This document shows positions 32,066 through 39,929 of a stretch of 64,000 nt of DNA, one piece after another. The stretch comes from Mycolicibacterium parafortuitum. GTDB taxonomy: Bacteria; Actinomycetota; Actinomycetes; Mycobacteriales; Mycobacteriaceae. The stretch is from positions 47,132-111,131 of the forward strand of contig NZ_MVID01000025.1 in NCBI RefSeq assembly GCF_002086815.1, read 5' to 3'. Position 1 is the stretch's first letter. The number at the start of each line of letters is the position of its first letter. The position numbers were made by a program, and so were the translations under genes. A model generated the notes under the pieces. That model searched no databases. It had not been told where the DNA came from and saw nothing but the letters and a program-made list of their open reading frames with translations.

Positions 32066-33421
32066 GTGAGCACTGCGGCGGTGGTGATCGCCGCGCCGGC
32101 GTCGGGCAGCGGCAAGACCACCGTGGCCACCGGGCTGATGGGCGCGCTGCGCCAGGCCGGGCGCCGGGTCGCACCGTTCAAGGTCGGCCCCGACTTCATC
32201 GACCCCGGCTATCACGCGCTGGCCACCGGCAGGCCGGGCCGCAACCTGGACCCGGTGCTGGTCGGTGAGCCGCTGATCGGCCCCCTGTTCCGGCACGGCA
32301 GCGACGACGCCGACATCGCGGTCGTCGAGGGCGTGATGGGCCTGTTCGACGGCCGCATCAGCGACGCGACGACCGGGCCGGCACGCGGTTCCACCGCCCA
32401 CGTCGCCGCGATGCTGGGCGCCCCGGTCGTGCTCGTCGTCGACGCCCGCGGCCAGAGCCACAGCGTCGCGGCGCTACTGCACGGGTTCGCGACCTTCGAC
32501 CGCGGCGTGCGACTGGCCGGGGTGATCCTCAACCGCGTCGGATCCGCGCGCCACGACGAGGTGTTACGTCAGGCCTGCGATCACGCCGGGCTGGCGGTTC
32601 TCGGTTCGATTCCGCGCGCCGACGAACTGGCCGTGCCGTCGCGGCATCTCGGGCTGGTGACCGCGACCGAACACGGCCGGCGCGCCACCGAGGCCGTCGC
32701 CGCGATGACCGAGCTGGTCGCCCGCCACGTCGACCTGGCCGCGGTGGCCGCGGTCGCCGCGAGCCGGGTGCCCGGCGAACCGTGGACGCCGGCGCAGGTC
32801 GCCGCCACCGCCGAACCCGTCACCGTCGCGCTGGCCGCGGGCAAGGCGTTCACGTTCGGCTACGCCGAGCATCGCGAGATCCTGTGCGCGGCCGGCGCGG
32901 ACGTCGTCGAGTTCGACCCACTGTGCGACCCGCTGCCCGCCGGTGCCGCCGCGCTGGTGCTGCCGGGCGGCTTCCCCGAGGAGTTCGGCACCGAACTGTC
33001 GGCCAACGACACGGTGCGCGGCCAGATCAAGGCGCTCGCCGCCGGCGGTGCGCCGGTGCACGCCGAATGCGCGGGGCTGACCTATCTGGTCGACGACCTC
33101 GACGGTCACCCGATGTGCGGTGTGCTGGCCGGGTCGGCGTCGTTCACCGACTCGCTGACGCTGGGCTACCGCGACGCCGTCGCGGTCGCCGAGTCGCCGC
33201 TGCACACCGTCGGCGAACGCGTCACCGGCCATGAATTCCACCGCACCACAGTGCGATTCGCACCCGACCGGAATCCGGCATGGCGCTACGGCGGCCGTGG
33301 CGGGCGCATCGTGGAGGACGGGGCGGTGCAGCGCGGCGTGCACGCCGGCTACCTGCACACCCACGCCGCCGCGCATCCGGGGGCCGTCGCCCGCTTCGTC
33401 GCGGCGGCGGCAAACCACTAG
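32066..33421 (+). CDS. cobB: Cobyrinate a,c-diamide synthase
   Basis: 451 aa. N-terminal P-loop ATPase AAPASGSGKTTVATGLMGAL, FKVGPDFIDPGYH near residue 45 and EGVMGLFDG; C-terminal class I amidotransferase domain with LPGGFPEEF, nucleophile Cys in APVHAECAGLTYL and GHEFHRTTVRF. It amidates the a and c side chains of cobyrinate with glutamine. GTG 32066 follows GGGGGAAGG; upstream in-frame sequence is the repeat element and is unlikely to be coding. Confidence 0.95.
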   Translation: MSTAAVVIAAPASGSGKTTVATGLMGALRQAGRRVAPFKVGPDFIDPGYHALATGRPGRNLDPVLVGEPLIGPLFRHGSDDADIAVVEGVMGLFDGRISDATTGPARGSTAHVAAMLGAPVVLVVDARGQSHSVAALLHGFATFDRGVRLAGVILNRVGSARHDEVLRQACDHAGLAVLGSIPRADELAVPSRHLGLVTATEHGRRATEAVAAMTELVARHVDLAAVAAVAASRVPGEPWTPAQVAATAEPVTVALAAGKAFTFGYAEHREILCAAGADVVEFDPLCDPLPAGAAALVLPGGFPEEFGTELSANDTVRGQIKALAAGGAPVHAECAGLTYLVDDLDGHPMCGVLAGSASFTDSLTLGYRDAVAVAESPLHTVGERVTGHEFHRTTVRFAPDRNPAWRYGGRGGRIVEDGAVQRGVHAGYLHTHAAAHPGAVARFVAAAANH

Positions 33422-33424
33422 GCT
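33419..33424 (+). promoter_or_regulatory. Probable -10 of a leaderless cysG transcript
   Basis: TAGGCT overlaps the cobB stop codon (TAG at 33419-33421) and lies 6 nt before the GTG of cysG, fitting an internal leaderless promoter. Confidence 0.45.
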
Positions 33425-33430
33425 CGGCGG

Positions 33431-34666
33431 GTGACTTCTGCGGACGCGAGCAGCAATGGGGCGTCGGACAACGCCTATCTGGTGGGGCTGCGCCTGGCAG
33501 GTAAGAAGGTGGTCGTCGTCGGCGGCGGAACCGTCGCTCAACGGCGGCTGCCGCTGCTGGTCGCCAGCGGCGCCGACGTCCACGTCGTGACCAAGGCCGC
33601 CACCCCGGTCGTCGAGGCCATCGACGGAATCACGTTGACGTTGCGGGAGTTTCGTGACGAAGACCTCGACGGCGCCTGGTATGTGATCGCCGCCACCGAT
33701 GATCCGGAGGTCAACGCGGCCATCGTGGCCGGCGCCGAGCGGCGCCGCGTGTTCTGTGTGCGCGCCGACATCGCCGTCGAGGGCACCGCGGTCACGCCGG
33801 CCACCTTCGAGTACGAAGGCCTGGCGGTGGGAGTGCTCGCCGGCGGGGAGCACCGGCGCTCGGCAGGCATCCGCACCGCGATCCGCGAGGCGCTGCAACA
33901 GGGTGTGATCGCCGAGGACGCCGGCGAGGCGGCCGGCGTCGTCAAGGGCGGCGTCGCCCTGGTCGGCGGCGGGCCCGGCGATCCGGAGTTGATCACGGTG
34001 CGCGGCAGGCGGCTGCTCGCGCACGCCGACGTCGTCGTCGCCGACCGGCTCGCCCCGCAGGAACTGCTCGCCGAACTGTCTCCCGAGGTCGAGGTCATCG
34101 ATGCGGCCAAGATCCCGTACGGCCGGGCGATGGCGCAGGACGCGATCAACAGCGTGCTCGTGGACCGGGCCAAACAGGGCAAGTTCGTGGTGCGGCTCAA
34201 GGGCGGCGATCCGTTCGTGTTCGCCCGCGGCTACGAAGAGGTGATCGCGTGCGCCGACGCCGGGATCCCGGTGACCGTGGTGCCGGGTGTGACGAGCGCC
34301 ATAGCGGTGCCCGCACTCGCCGGCGTCCCCGTCACCCATCGCGGCCTCACACACGAGTTCGTGGTGGTCAGCGGGCATCTGGCGCCCGACCACCCCGAAT
34401 CGTTAGTGAATTGGGACGCACTCGCCGCCATGAATGGCACCATCGTTTTGCTGATGGCGGTCGAACGGATCGAACTGTTCGTCAAGGCGTTGCTGAATGG
34501 CGGCCGACCTGCAGATACACCGGTTCTGGTGGTGCAGCACGGCACGACATCTGCGCAGCGGAGTTTGCGGGCCACCCTGGCGGAGACGCCGGAGAAGGTC
34601 CGATCGGACGGGATTCGGCCTCCGGCGATTATCGTGATCGGCGCAGTGGCGGCCTTCGGCGCTTAA
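33431..34666 (+). CDS. cysG: Siroheme synthase CysG (dehydrogenase/ferrochelatase plus uroporphyrinogen-III methyltransferase)
   Basis: 411 aa, two modules. Residues about 15-160: Rossmann-type precorrin-2 dehydrogenase with VVVVGGGTVAQRRLPLLVASGA. Residues about 170-410: SAM-dependent uroporphyrinogen-III C-methyltransferase with LVGGGPGDPELITVRGRRLL, VVADRLA, RLKGGDPFVFARG and VVPGVTSA. Makes precorrin-2 and siroheme, linking cobalamin synthesis (cobO, cobB next door) to sulfite/nitrite reductase cofactors. Its TAA stop lies in the dyad at 34662-34678 in front of efpA. Confidence 0.93.
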   Translation: MTSADASSNGASDNAYLVGLRLAGKKVVVVGGGTVAQRRLPLLVASGADVHVVTKAATPVVEAIDGITLTLREFRDEDLDGAWYVIAATDDPEVNAAIVAGAERRRVFCVRADIAVEGTAVTPATFEYEGLAVGVLAGGEHRRSAGIRTAIREALQQGVIAEDAGEAAGVVKGGVALVGGGPGDPELITVRGRRLLAHADVVVADRLAPQELLAELSPEVEVIDAAKIPYGRAMAQDAINSVLVDRAKQGKFVVRLKGGDPFVFARGYEEVIACADAGIPVTVVPGVTSAIAVPALAGVPVTHRGLTHEFVVVSGHLAPDHPESLVNWDALAAMNGTIVLLMAVERIELFVKALLNGGRPADTPVLVVQHGTTSAQRSLRATLAETPEKVRSDGIRPPAIIVIGAVAAFGA

Positions 34667-34678
34667 AGAGTTCTTAAG
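34662..34678. promoter_or_regulatory. Dyad over the efpA -35 region
   Basis: CTTAA-agagttc-TTAAG has perfect 5-bp arms with a 7-nt spacer. It overlaps the cysG stop codon and the position where the efpA -35 should lie relative to the probable -10 TAGGGT (34686-34691, 8 nt before the ATG). AT-rich in a GC-rich genome; a plausible operator. Confidence 0.4.
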
Positions 34679-34699
34679 ATTACTGTAGGGTAACCCGGT

Positions 34700-36328
34700 A
34701 TGACGGCTCTCAACGATGCGGAGCGTGCCGCCATCCAACGTGATGCTAAAGCTAAAGGACGACAGGGCTCGAAGGCCTCAGGCCGAGCTCTGCCCGCCCG
34801 CGTCACGGCGACGGGTGAGACGGCGGGTGGCCGCGGAGGTGGCTCGGGACCACGGGGTAAGACCCCGGCCTGGGTGCCGTCGCGCCGGTTCTTCGCCGCG
34901 GTCATCGCGATCGGCGGCATGCAGCTTCTCGCGACGATGGACAGCACCATCGCGATCGTCGCGCTCCCCAAGATCCAGGACGAACTGTCCCTGTCCGATG
35001 CCGGACGCAGCTGGGTCATCACCGCCTACGTCCTGACGTTCGGCGGTCTGATGCTTCTCGGCGGACGCCTCGGCGACACCATCGGGCGCAAGCGGACCTT
35101 CATCGTCGGCGTCACGCTGTTCACCATCGCGTCGATCCTGTGCGGTATCGCCTGGGATGAGGCGACGCTGGTGATCGCGCGGCTGCTGCAGGGCGTGGGC
35201 GCGGCGATCGCGTCGCCGACAGCGCTGGCGCTGATCGCGACGACCTTCCCGAAGGGGCCGGCCCGCAACGCCGCCACCGCGGTGTTCGCGGCGATGACCG
35301 GTGTCGGATCAGTGATGGGCCTTGTCGTCGGCGGCGCGCTGACCGAGGTGTCGTGGCGACTGGCGTTCCTGGTGAACGTGCCGATCGGCCTGATCATGAT
35401 CTATCTGGCCCGGAAGACGCTGCGCGAGACCAGCCGCGAACGGCTCAAGCTCGACGCGGCGGGCGCGCTGCTGGCCACCATGGGCTGCACCGCAGCGGTG
35501 TTCGGCTTCTCGATGGGCCCGGAGGCGGGCTGGACGTCACCGGTGACCATCGGTTCCGGCGTCGCCGCGGTCGGCTGCCTGCTCGCGTTCCTGTGGGTCG
35601 AGCGCACCGCCGAGAACCCGGTGGTGCCGTTCAACCTGTTCCTCGACCGCAACCGGGTGGCCACCTTCGCCGCGGTGTTCCTGGCCGGTGGCGTGATGTT
35701 CACGCTGACCGTGACCATCGGGCTCTACGTCCAGGACATCATGGGCTACAGCGCGCTGCGGGCCGGCGTCGGCTTCATCCCGTTCGTGATCGCCCTGGGC
35801 ATCGGCCTCGGCGTGTCCTCGGCGCTGGTCTCGAAGTACCCGCCGCGGGTGCTGGTGATCGGTGGCGGTGTCCTCGTGCTGGCCGCGATGATCTACGGCT
35901 CGACGCTCGACGCCGGGATCCCGTACTTCCCGAACCTGGTGCTGCCGATCACCATCGGCGGGCTGGGCATCGGCATGATCGTGGTGCCGCTGATGATCTC
36001 CGCGATCGCCGGCGTGGGCTTCGACCAGATCGGTCCTGTCTCGGCGATCGCGCTGATGCTGCAGAACCTCGGCGGCCCCGTCGTGCTGGCGATCATCCAG
36101 GCCGTCATCACCTCGCGCACGCTGTACCTCGGCGGCACCACCGGTCCGGTCAAGGACATGAACGCCGCGCAGATGCACGCGCTCGACCAGGGCTACTCGT
36201 ACGGCCTGCTGTGGGTCGCGGCGGTCGCGGTGATCGTCGGCGGTGTCGCGCTGTTCATCGGGTACACCGCCGAACAGGTTGCGCACGCACAAGAGGTCAA
36301 GGACGCGATCGACGCCGGAGAGCTTTAG
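34700..36328 (+). CDS. efpA: Major facilitator efflux pump EfpA (QacA-type, 14 helices)
   Basis: 542 aa. A basic, Gly-rich cytoplasmic N-terminus of about 60 residues is followed by about 14 membrane helices. DHA2-family motifs: LATMDSTIAIVALPKIQDEL in helix 1 (motif D1), GGRLGDTIGRKRTF (motif A, about residues 118-131) and GVGSVMGLVVGGAL (motif C). Exports drugs or lipophilic compounds with protons. ATG 34700 follows TAGGGT by 8 nt, so a leaderless message is likely. The stop codon TAG lies inside the first copy of a 28-29 bp tandem repeat. It stands between cysG and proS as in M. tuberculosis. Confidence 0.93.
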   Translation: MTALNDAERAAIQRDAKAKGRQGSKASGRALPARVTATGETAGGRGGGSGPRGKTPAWVPSRRFFAAVIAIGGMQLLATMDSTIAIVALPKIQDELSLSDAGRSWVITAYVLTFGGLMLLGGRLGDTIGRKRTFIVGVTLFTIASILCGIAWDEATLVIARLLQGVGAAIASPTALALIATTFPKGPARNAATAVFAAMTGVGSVMGLVVGGALTEVSWRLAFLVNVPIGLIMIYLARKTLRETSRERLKLDAAGALLATMGCTAAVFGFSMGPEAGWTSPVTIGSGVAAVGCLLAFLWVERTAENPVVPFNLFLDRNRVATFAAVFLAGGVMFTLTVTIGLYVQDIMGYSALRAGVGFIPFVIALGIGLGVSSALVSKYPPRVLVIGGGVLVLAAMIYGSTLDAGIPYFPNLVLPITIGGLGIGMIVVPLMISAIAGVGFDQIGPVSAIALMLQNLGGPVVLAIIQAVITSRTLYLGGTTGPVKDMNAAQMHALDQGYSYGLLWVAAVAVIVGGVALFIGYTAEQVAHAQEVKDAIDAGEL

Positions 36329-36417
36329 CTCGACCTTGGACCTGCGAGAGCTTTAGCTCGACCTTGGGCCTGCGAGAGCTTTAGCTCGACATCGGGGCCT
36401 GCGAGAGCTTTAGCTCG
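36318..36417 (+). repeat. 28-29 bp tandem repeat overlapping the efpA stop codon
   Basis: GAGAGCTTTAGCTCG recurs at 36318-36332, 36346-36360, 36374-36388 and 36403-36417 (period 28, 28, 29). The intervening sequence is GACCTTGGACCTGC with small changes. Each core has a GAGCT-TT-AGCTC hairpin. The first copy contains the last codons and TAG of efpA, so the array looks like tandem duplication of the efpA 3' end. It fills most of the efpA-proS gap. Confidence 0.92.
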
Positions 36418-36429
36418 CCCGGTAGTCAG

Positions 36430-36435
36430 TAAGGT
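36430..36435 (+). promoter_or_regulatory. Probable -10 of a leaderless proS transcript
   Basis: TAAGGT, 8 nt before the GTG at 36444, directly after the tandem repeat array. Confidence 0.45.
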
Positions 36436-36443
36436 GTTCCGCT

Positions 36444-38201
36444 GTGATCACCCGCATGTCCGAGCTGTTCCTGCGCACCCTGCGTGACGACCCCGCCGAC
36501 GCGGAGGTGCCGAGCCACAAGCTGCTCATCCGCGCCGGATACGTCCGCCCCGTCGGCCCCGGGCTCTACAGCTGGCTGCCGCTGGGCCTGAAGGTGCTCC
36601 GCAAGATCGAGAACATCGTCCGCACCGAGATGAACGCGATCGGCGGGCAGGAGATCCTGTTCCCCGCGCTGCTGCCGCGTGCGCCGTACGAGACGACCAA
36701 CCGCTGGACCGAGTACGGCGACACGCTGTTCCGGCTGCAGGACCGCCGCGGCAACGACTACCTGCTCGGGCCCACCCACGAAGAGATGTTCACCCTGACC
36801 GTGAAGGGGGAGTACTCGTCGTACAAGGACTTCCCGCTGCGGCTCTACCAGATCCAGAACAAGTACCGCGACGAGGCCAGGCCGCGGGCCGGCATTCTTC
36901 GTGGACGCGAGTTCCTGATGAAGGACTCCTACTCGTTCGACGTCGACGACGACGGCCTGAAGAAGGCCTACGACGCGCATCGTGAGGCCTATCGGCGGAT
37001 CTTCGACACGCTGAAGGTCCGCTACGTCATCGTGTCGGCGGTGTCCGGCGCGATGGGCGGCAGCGCGTCCGAGGAGTTCCTCGCCGAGAGCGAGGTCGGC
37101 GAGGACACCTACGTGCGCTGCCCGCAGTCCGGGTACGCCGCGAACGTCGAAGCCGTCGTCACCACCGCCCCGGACCCGATCCCGCTGGACGGGCTGCCGG
37201 AGGCGGTCGTGCACGACACCCCGGACACCCCGACCATCGCGACACTCGTGGACTGGGCCAACAGCGCGAACCTGCCCAGCTTCGACGGCCGCACCGTGAC
37301 CGCGGCCGACACGCTGAAGAACGTGATGCTGAAGGTCCGGGAGCCGGGCGGGGAGTGGGAGTTGCTGGCGATCGGTGTGCCCGGCGACCGCGAGGTCGAC
37401 GACAAACGCCTCGGCGCCGCGCTCGAACCGGCCGAGTACGCGCTGCTCGACGACGCCGACTTCGCCAAGCACCTGTTCCTGGTCAAGGGCTACATCGGAC
37501 CGAAGGCGTTGCTGGCCAACGGGGTCCGCTATCTGGTCGACCCCCGGATCGTCGACGGCACCCGGTGGATCACCGGCGCCGACGAGAAGAACAAGCACGT
37601 CGTCGACCTGGTCGCGGGCCGCGACTTCACCCCGGACGGCACCATCGAGGCCGCCGAGGTCCGCGAAGGCGACCTGTCCCCGGACGGGGCCGGACCGCTG
37701 GTCGCCGCACGCGGCATCGAGATCGGCCACGTGTTCCAGCTGGGCCGCAAGTACGCCGACGCGTTCGGCGCCGACGTGCTCGGCGAGAACGGCAAGCCGG
37801 TGCGGCTGACCATGGGTTCCTACGGGATCGGGGTCTCGCGGCTGGTGGCCGTGATCGCCGAGCAGCAGCACGACGAGCTCGGGCTGCGCTGGCCGTCGTC
37901 GGTGTCGCCGTTCGATGTGCACGTCGTCATCGCGAACAAGGACGCCGACGCGCGCACCGGCGCGACCGAACTCGCCGCCGCGCTGGACCTGGCCGGCGCC
38001 GACGTGCTGCTCGACGACCGGACCTCCTCGCCGGGCGTGAAGTTCAAAGACGCCGAGCTGCTGGGTGTGCCGTGGATCGTCGTCGTCGGGCGGGGCTGGG
38101 CCGACGGCGTGGTCGAGCTGCGCGACCGGTTCAGCGGGGAGAAGCGCGAGATCCCCGTCGAGGGCGCCGCCGAGCAGATCCGCGCCGCGATCACTGGCTG
38201 A
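36444..38201 (+). CDS. proS: Prolyl-tRNA synthetase, bacterial type
   Basis: 585 aa class II synthetase. Catalytic core with GLYSWLPLGLKVLRKIENIV, motif 2 RYRDEARPRAGILRGREFLMKD (about 145-166, given in part) and motif 3 TMGSYGIGVSRLVAVIAEQ (about 455). The inserted INS editing domain, which deacylates Ala-tRNA(Pro), covers about 225-390. The anticodon-binding domain is at the C-terminus. GTG 36444 is favoured by the leaderless-type promoter; ATG 36456 is four codons in. Convergent with the DUF4439 gene, 3 bp apart. Confidence 0.96.
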   Translation: MITRMSELFLRTLRDDPADAEVPSHKLLIRAGYVRPVGPGLYSWLPLGLKVLRKIENIVRTEMNAIGGQEILFPALLPRAPYETTNRWTEYGDTLFRLQDRRGNDYLLGPTHEEMFTLTVKGEYSSYKDFPLRLYQIQNKYRDEARPRAGILRGREFLMKDSYSFDVDDDGLKKAYDAHREAYRRIFDTLKVRYVIVSAVSGAMGGSASEEFLAESEVGEDTYVRCPQSGYAANVEAVVTTAPDPIPLDGLPEAVVHDTPDTPTIATLVDWANSANLPSFDGRTVTAADTLKNVMLKVREPGGEWELLAIGVPGDREVDDKRLGAALEPAEYALLDDADFAKHLFLVKGYIGPKALLANGVRYLVDPRIVDGTRWITGADEKNKHVVDLVAGRDFTPDGTIEAAEVREGDLSPDGAGPLVAARGIEIGHVFQLGRKYADAFGADVLGENGKPVRLTMGSYGIGVSRLVAVIAEQQHDELGLRWPSSVSPFDVHVVIANKDADARTGATELAAALDLAGADVLLDDRTSSPGVKFKDAELLGVPWIVVVGRGWADGVVELRDRFSGEKREIPVEGAAEQIRAAITG

Positions 38202-38204
38202 GCG

Positions 38205-38690
38205 TCACTCGGATCCGCCGGGGAACGCGACGGTCACCGTCGCGTCCCCGCGGGCGGCCCGCCACCGGGCCGCGGTGACCGCGCATTCGGTCAGCGCGGT
38301 CACCGCGAACGCGCGCACCTCCTGGTCCGCGGTCTGCTCGACCACGGCCCGCCACGCGGTCGCGGCGTCCTCCTCCATTCGTACGGCGAGGTTCTCCGCA
38401 TCGGTCGGGGAGTCAATCTCCATCGGCATCGTGTAGCCCGCGGCAGGCATCGCCGCCTCGGCGCCCTGGGCTTCGATCAGCGCTATCGCGGCCTCGCGGC
38501 GTGCCCGGTGTTCGGCGATCGCGTCCGACACCAGGTAGTTCATTTCCGGGATCGAATGCGCCGAGACTACGCCGTACCCGTAGATCGTCGCGTGTTCGAC
38601 GGCGATGGCGTCGAACAGCGCGCCGGTCCCGGCGTCGCCGGGTCGGGTCGGCATCGCGTCTTCGGTGGAGGCGTTCTCGGGGGAGGTCAT
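38205..38690 (-). CDS. Ferritin-like DUF4439 protein
   Basis: 161 aa, predominantly helical. VEHATIYGYGVVSAH near residue 32, EMNYLVSDAIAEHRARRE and the second helical half with EEDAATAWRAVVEQT suggest a four-helix ferritin-like bundle with Glu/His positions, but iron binding is unproven. ATG overlaps the stop of the Tat-type lipoprotein gene (38687-38690), so the two probably work together. No function assigned. Its last codons lie inside a strong inverted repeat at 38225-38245. Confidence 0.82.
   Translation of the reverse strand: MTSPENASTEDAMPTRPGDAGTGALFDAIAVEHATIYGYGVVSAHSIPEMNYLVSDAIAEHRARREAAIALIEAQGAEAAMPAAGYTMPMEIDSPTDAENLAVRMEEDAATAWRAVVEQTADQEVRAFAVTALTECAVTAARWRAARGDATVTVAFPGGSE
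38221..38249. terminator. Long palindrome at the proS/DUF4439 convergence
   Basis: ACGCGACGGT-C-ACCGTCGCGT, perfect 10-bp arms (38225-38234 and 38236-38245), extended by GGG/CCC. It lies in the 3' end of the DUF4439 gene, 20 bp past the proS stop, and is well placed as a bidirectional terminator. Confidence 0.55.
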
Positions 38691-39220
38691 CGGCCTCGCC
38701 CCGCTCCGGCCAGCGCGACGGTGTAGGCGGCCGTGCAGGACGCCGCGATGGACGCCAGCAGACCGGCGCGGTAGCCCGACAGCACACGGGCGGACTTCGC
38801 CGCGCTGTCGGCCGACGTCCGTAGCGCACCGATCACGTCGTCGACCGTCGGTGGGGGCACCGACGCGGGTGTCGGGGCCGACGTCGGCGCCGCGGCGGAC
38901 GGCTCGGTGGTCGCGGTGGGTGCTTGGTGGCCGGTCAGGCGCACGATCTCGTCGGCCAGCGCCTGAGCGTGTGCGGCCCGCTGCGCGGCGATGTCGGTCA
39001 GCACCGCGGCCAGCTTGCCCTTCGCGCTGTCGGCGACCTCCGCGGCCAGGTCACTGTCCGAGCGGGATCGGTCCAGCGCGGTGGTCAGATCGTCGAGGTC
39101 GGCCGGTGGGGGCGGTGTTCCGCAGCCGGCGCCGGCGACCCCGAGGGCTGCCAGGACGGCCGCGCCGGCGAGAACACGTCGACGGCTCAGGGTCGGCGGT
39201 CGGCTCGGCACGTGCCACAT
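38687..39220 (-). CDS. Probable Tat-exported lipoprotein, unknown function
   Basis: 177 aa. N-terminus RPPTLSRRRVLAGAAVLAAL ending GVAGAGC: twin-arginine-type RRR, hydrophobic core and a lipobox Cys near residue 33. The mature part is helical with an Ala/Thr/Pro/Ser-rich linker (about 100-125) and a final helix DVIGALRTSADSAAKSA. I do not recognise the family. Paired with the DUF4439 gene by a 4-nt overlap, an arrangement also found next to proS in M. tuberculosis (Rv2843-Rv2844 positions). Confidence 0.8.
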   Translation of the reverse strand: MWHVPSRPPTLSRRRVLAGAAVLAALGVAGAGCGTPPPPADLDDLTTALDRSRSDSDLAAEVADSAKGKLAAVLTDIAAQRAAHAQALADEIVRLTGHQAPTATTEPSAAAPTSAPTPASVPPPTVDDVIGALRTSADSAAKSARVLSGYRAGLLASIAASCTAAYTVALAGAGRGR

Positions 39221-39402
39221 CCTGCCATCAGTACCGCGGCGGGCCGCGAATGTGCACCCGCGGCGGGCCGCGGGCGTGCCGCCAGGCCGCGGTCCTGCTT
39301 TTCGTGATTTGTCCTGCCGACGCTGGCGTATCGTGGGGAGTCGTGTTCGCGGGGCATCCCTCGCGAACCGTGTCCGGACAACTCAAGACGAGGAGCTTCA
39401 CC

Positions 39403-39927
39403 GTGGCGGAGCGGTCTGCGGGATTACCGTCGCAACGACAGGTGGTCGAACTGCTCGACGGGGACTTCGCGCGCGCCGGTTATGACATCGAGGACGTGGT
39501 GGTCGACACCGCCGTCCGTCCACCGCGAATCACCGTGATCGCCGATGCCGACGGTGGCTTGGACCTCGACGCGATCGCTGAGCTGTCCCGCACCGCCGCG
39601 GAGCGACTCGACGTCCTCGACACCCCGCCGTACGTGCTCGAGGTGACCTCACCGGGCGTCGACCGCCCGCTGACGACCGAGAAGCACTACCGCCGCGCAC
39701 AGGGACGGCTCGCCGAGCTGACCCTCGACGACGGCTCCACGGTGACCGGACGCATCGGTCAGGTGCACGACGGCACCGTGGACGTGATCGTCCGGGAGAA
39801 GCGCGCGAATCTGACCGTCCGCGACATCACACTCACCACGGTGGTCAAAGCCGTTGTCCAGGTGGAGTTTTCGCCGCCTAATCCGCGGGAATTGGAACTG
39901 GCCGGCGTCTCCGGAGAGGAAGCCTGA
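39403..39927 (+). CDS. rimP: Ribosome maturation factor RimP
   Basis: 174 aa. GLPSQRQVVELLDGDFARAGYDIEDVVVD at the N-terminus, TPPYVLEVTSPGVDRPLTTEKHYRRAQGR (RimP hallmark, about 82-110) and a C-terminal SH3-like domain. Acts in 30S subunit maturation. AGGAG (39391-39395) is 7 nt before GTG 39403. A TATCGT -10 at 39329-39334 would give a leader of about 60 nt; an in-frame GTG at 39343 would suit a leaderless start but adds unrelated residues. First gene of the rimP-nusA-ylxR-infB-rbfA operon. Confidence 0.92.
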   Translation: MAERSAGLPSQRQVVELLDGDFARAGYDIEDVVVDTAVRPPRITVIADADGGLDLDAIAELSRTAAERLDVLDTPPYVLEVTSPGVDRPLTTEKHYRRAQGRLAELTLDDGSTVTGRIGQVHDGTVDVIVREKRANLTVRDITLTTVVKAVVQVEFSPPNPRELELAGVSGEEA

Positions 39928-39929
39928 AC

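Noticed and set aside
36318..36417. CRISPR array or riboswitch
   Set aside because: Spacers are nearly identical and only 13-14 bp; no cas genes; no known riboswitch fold.
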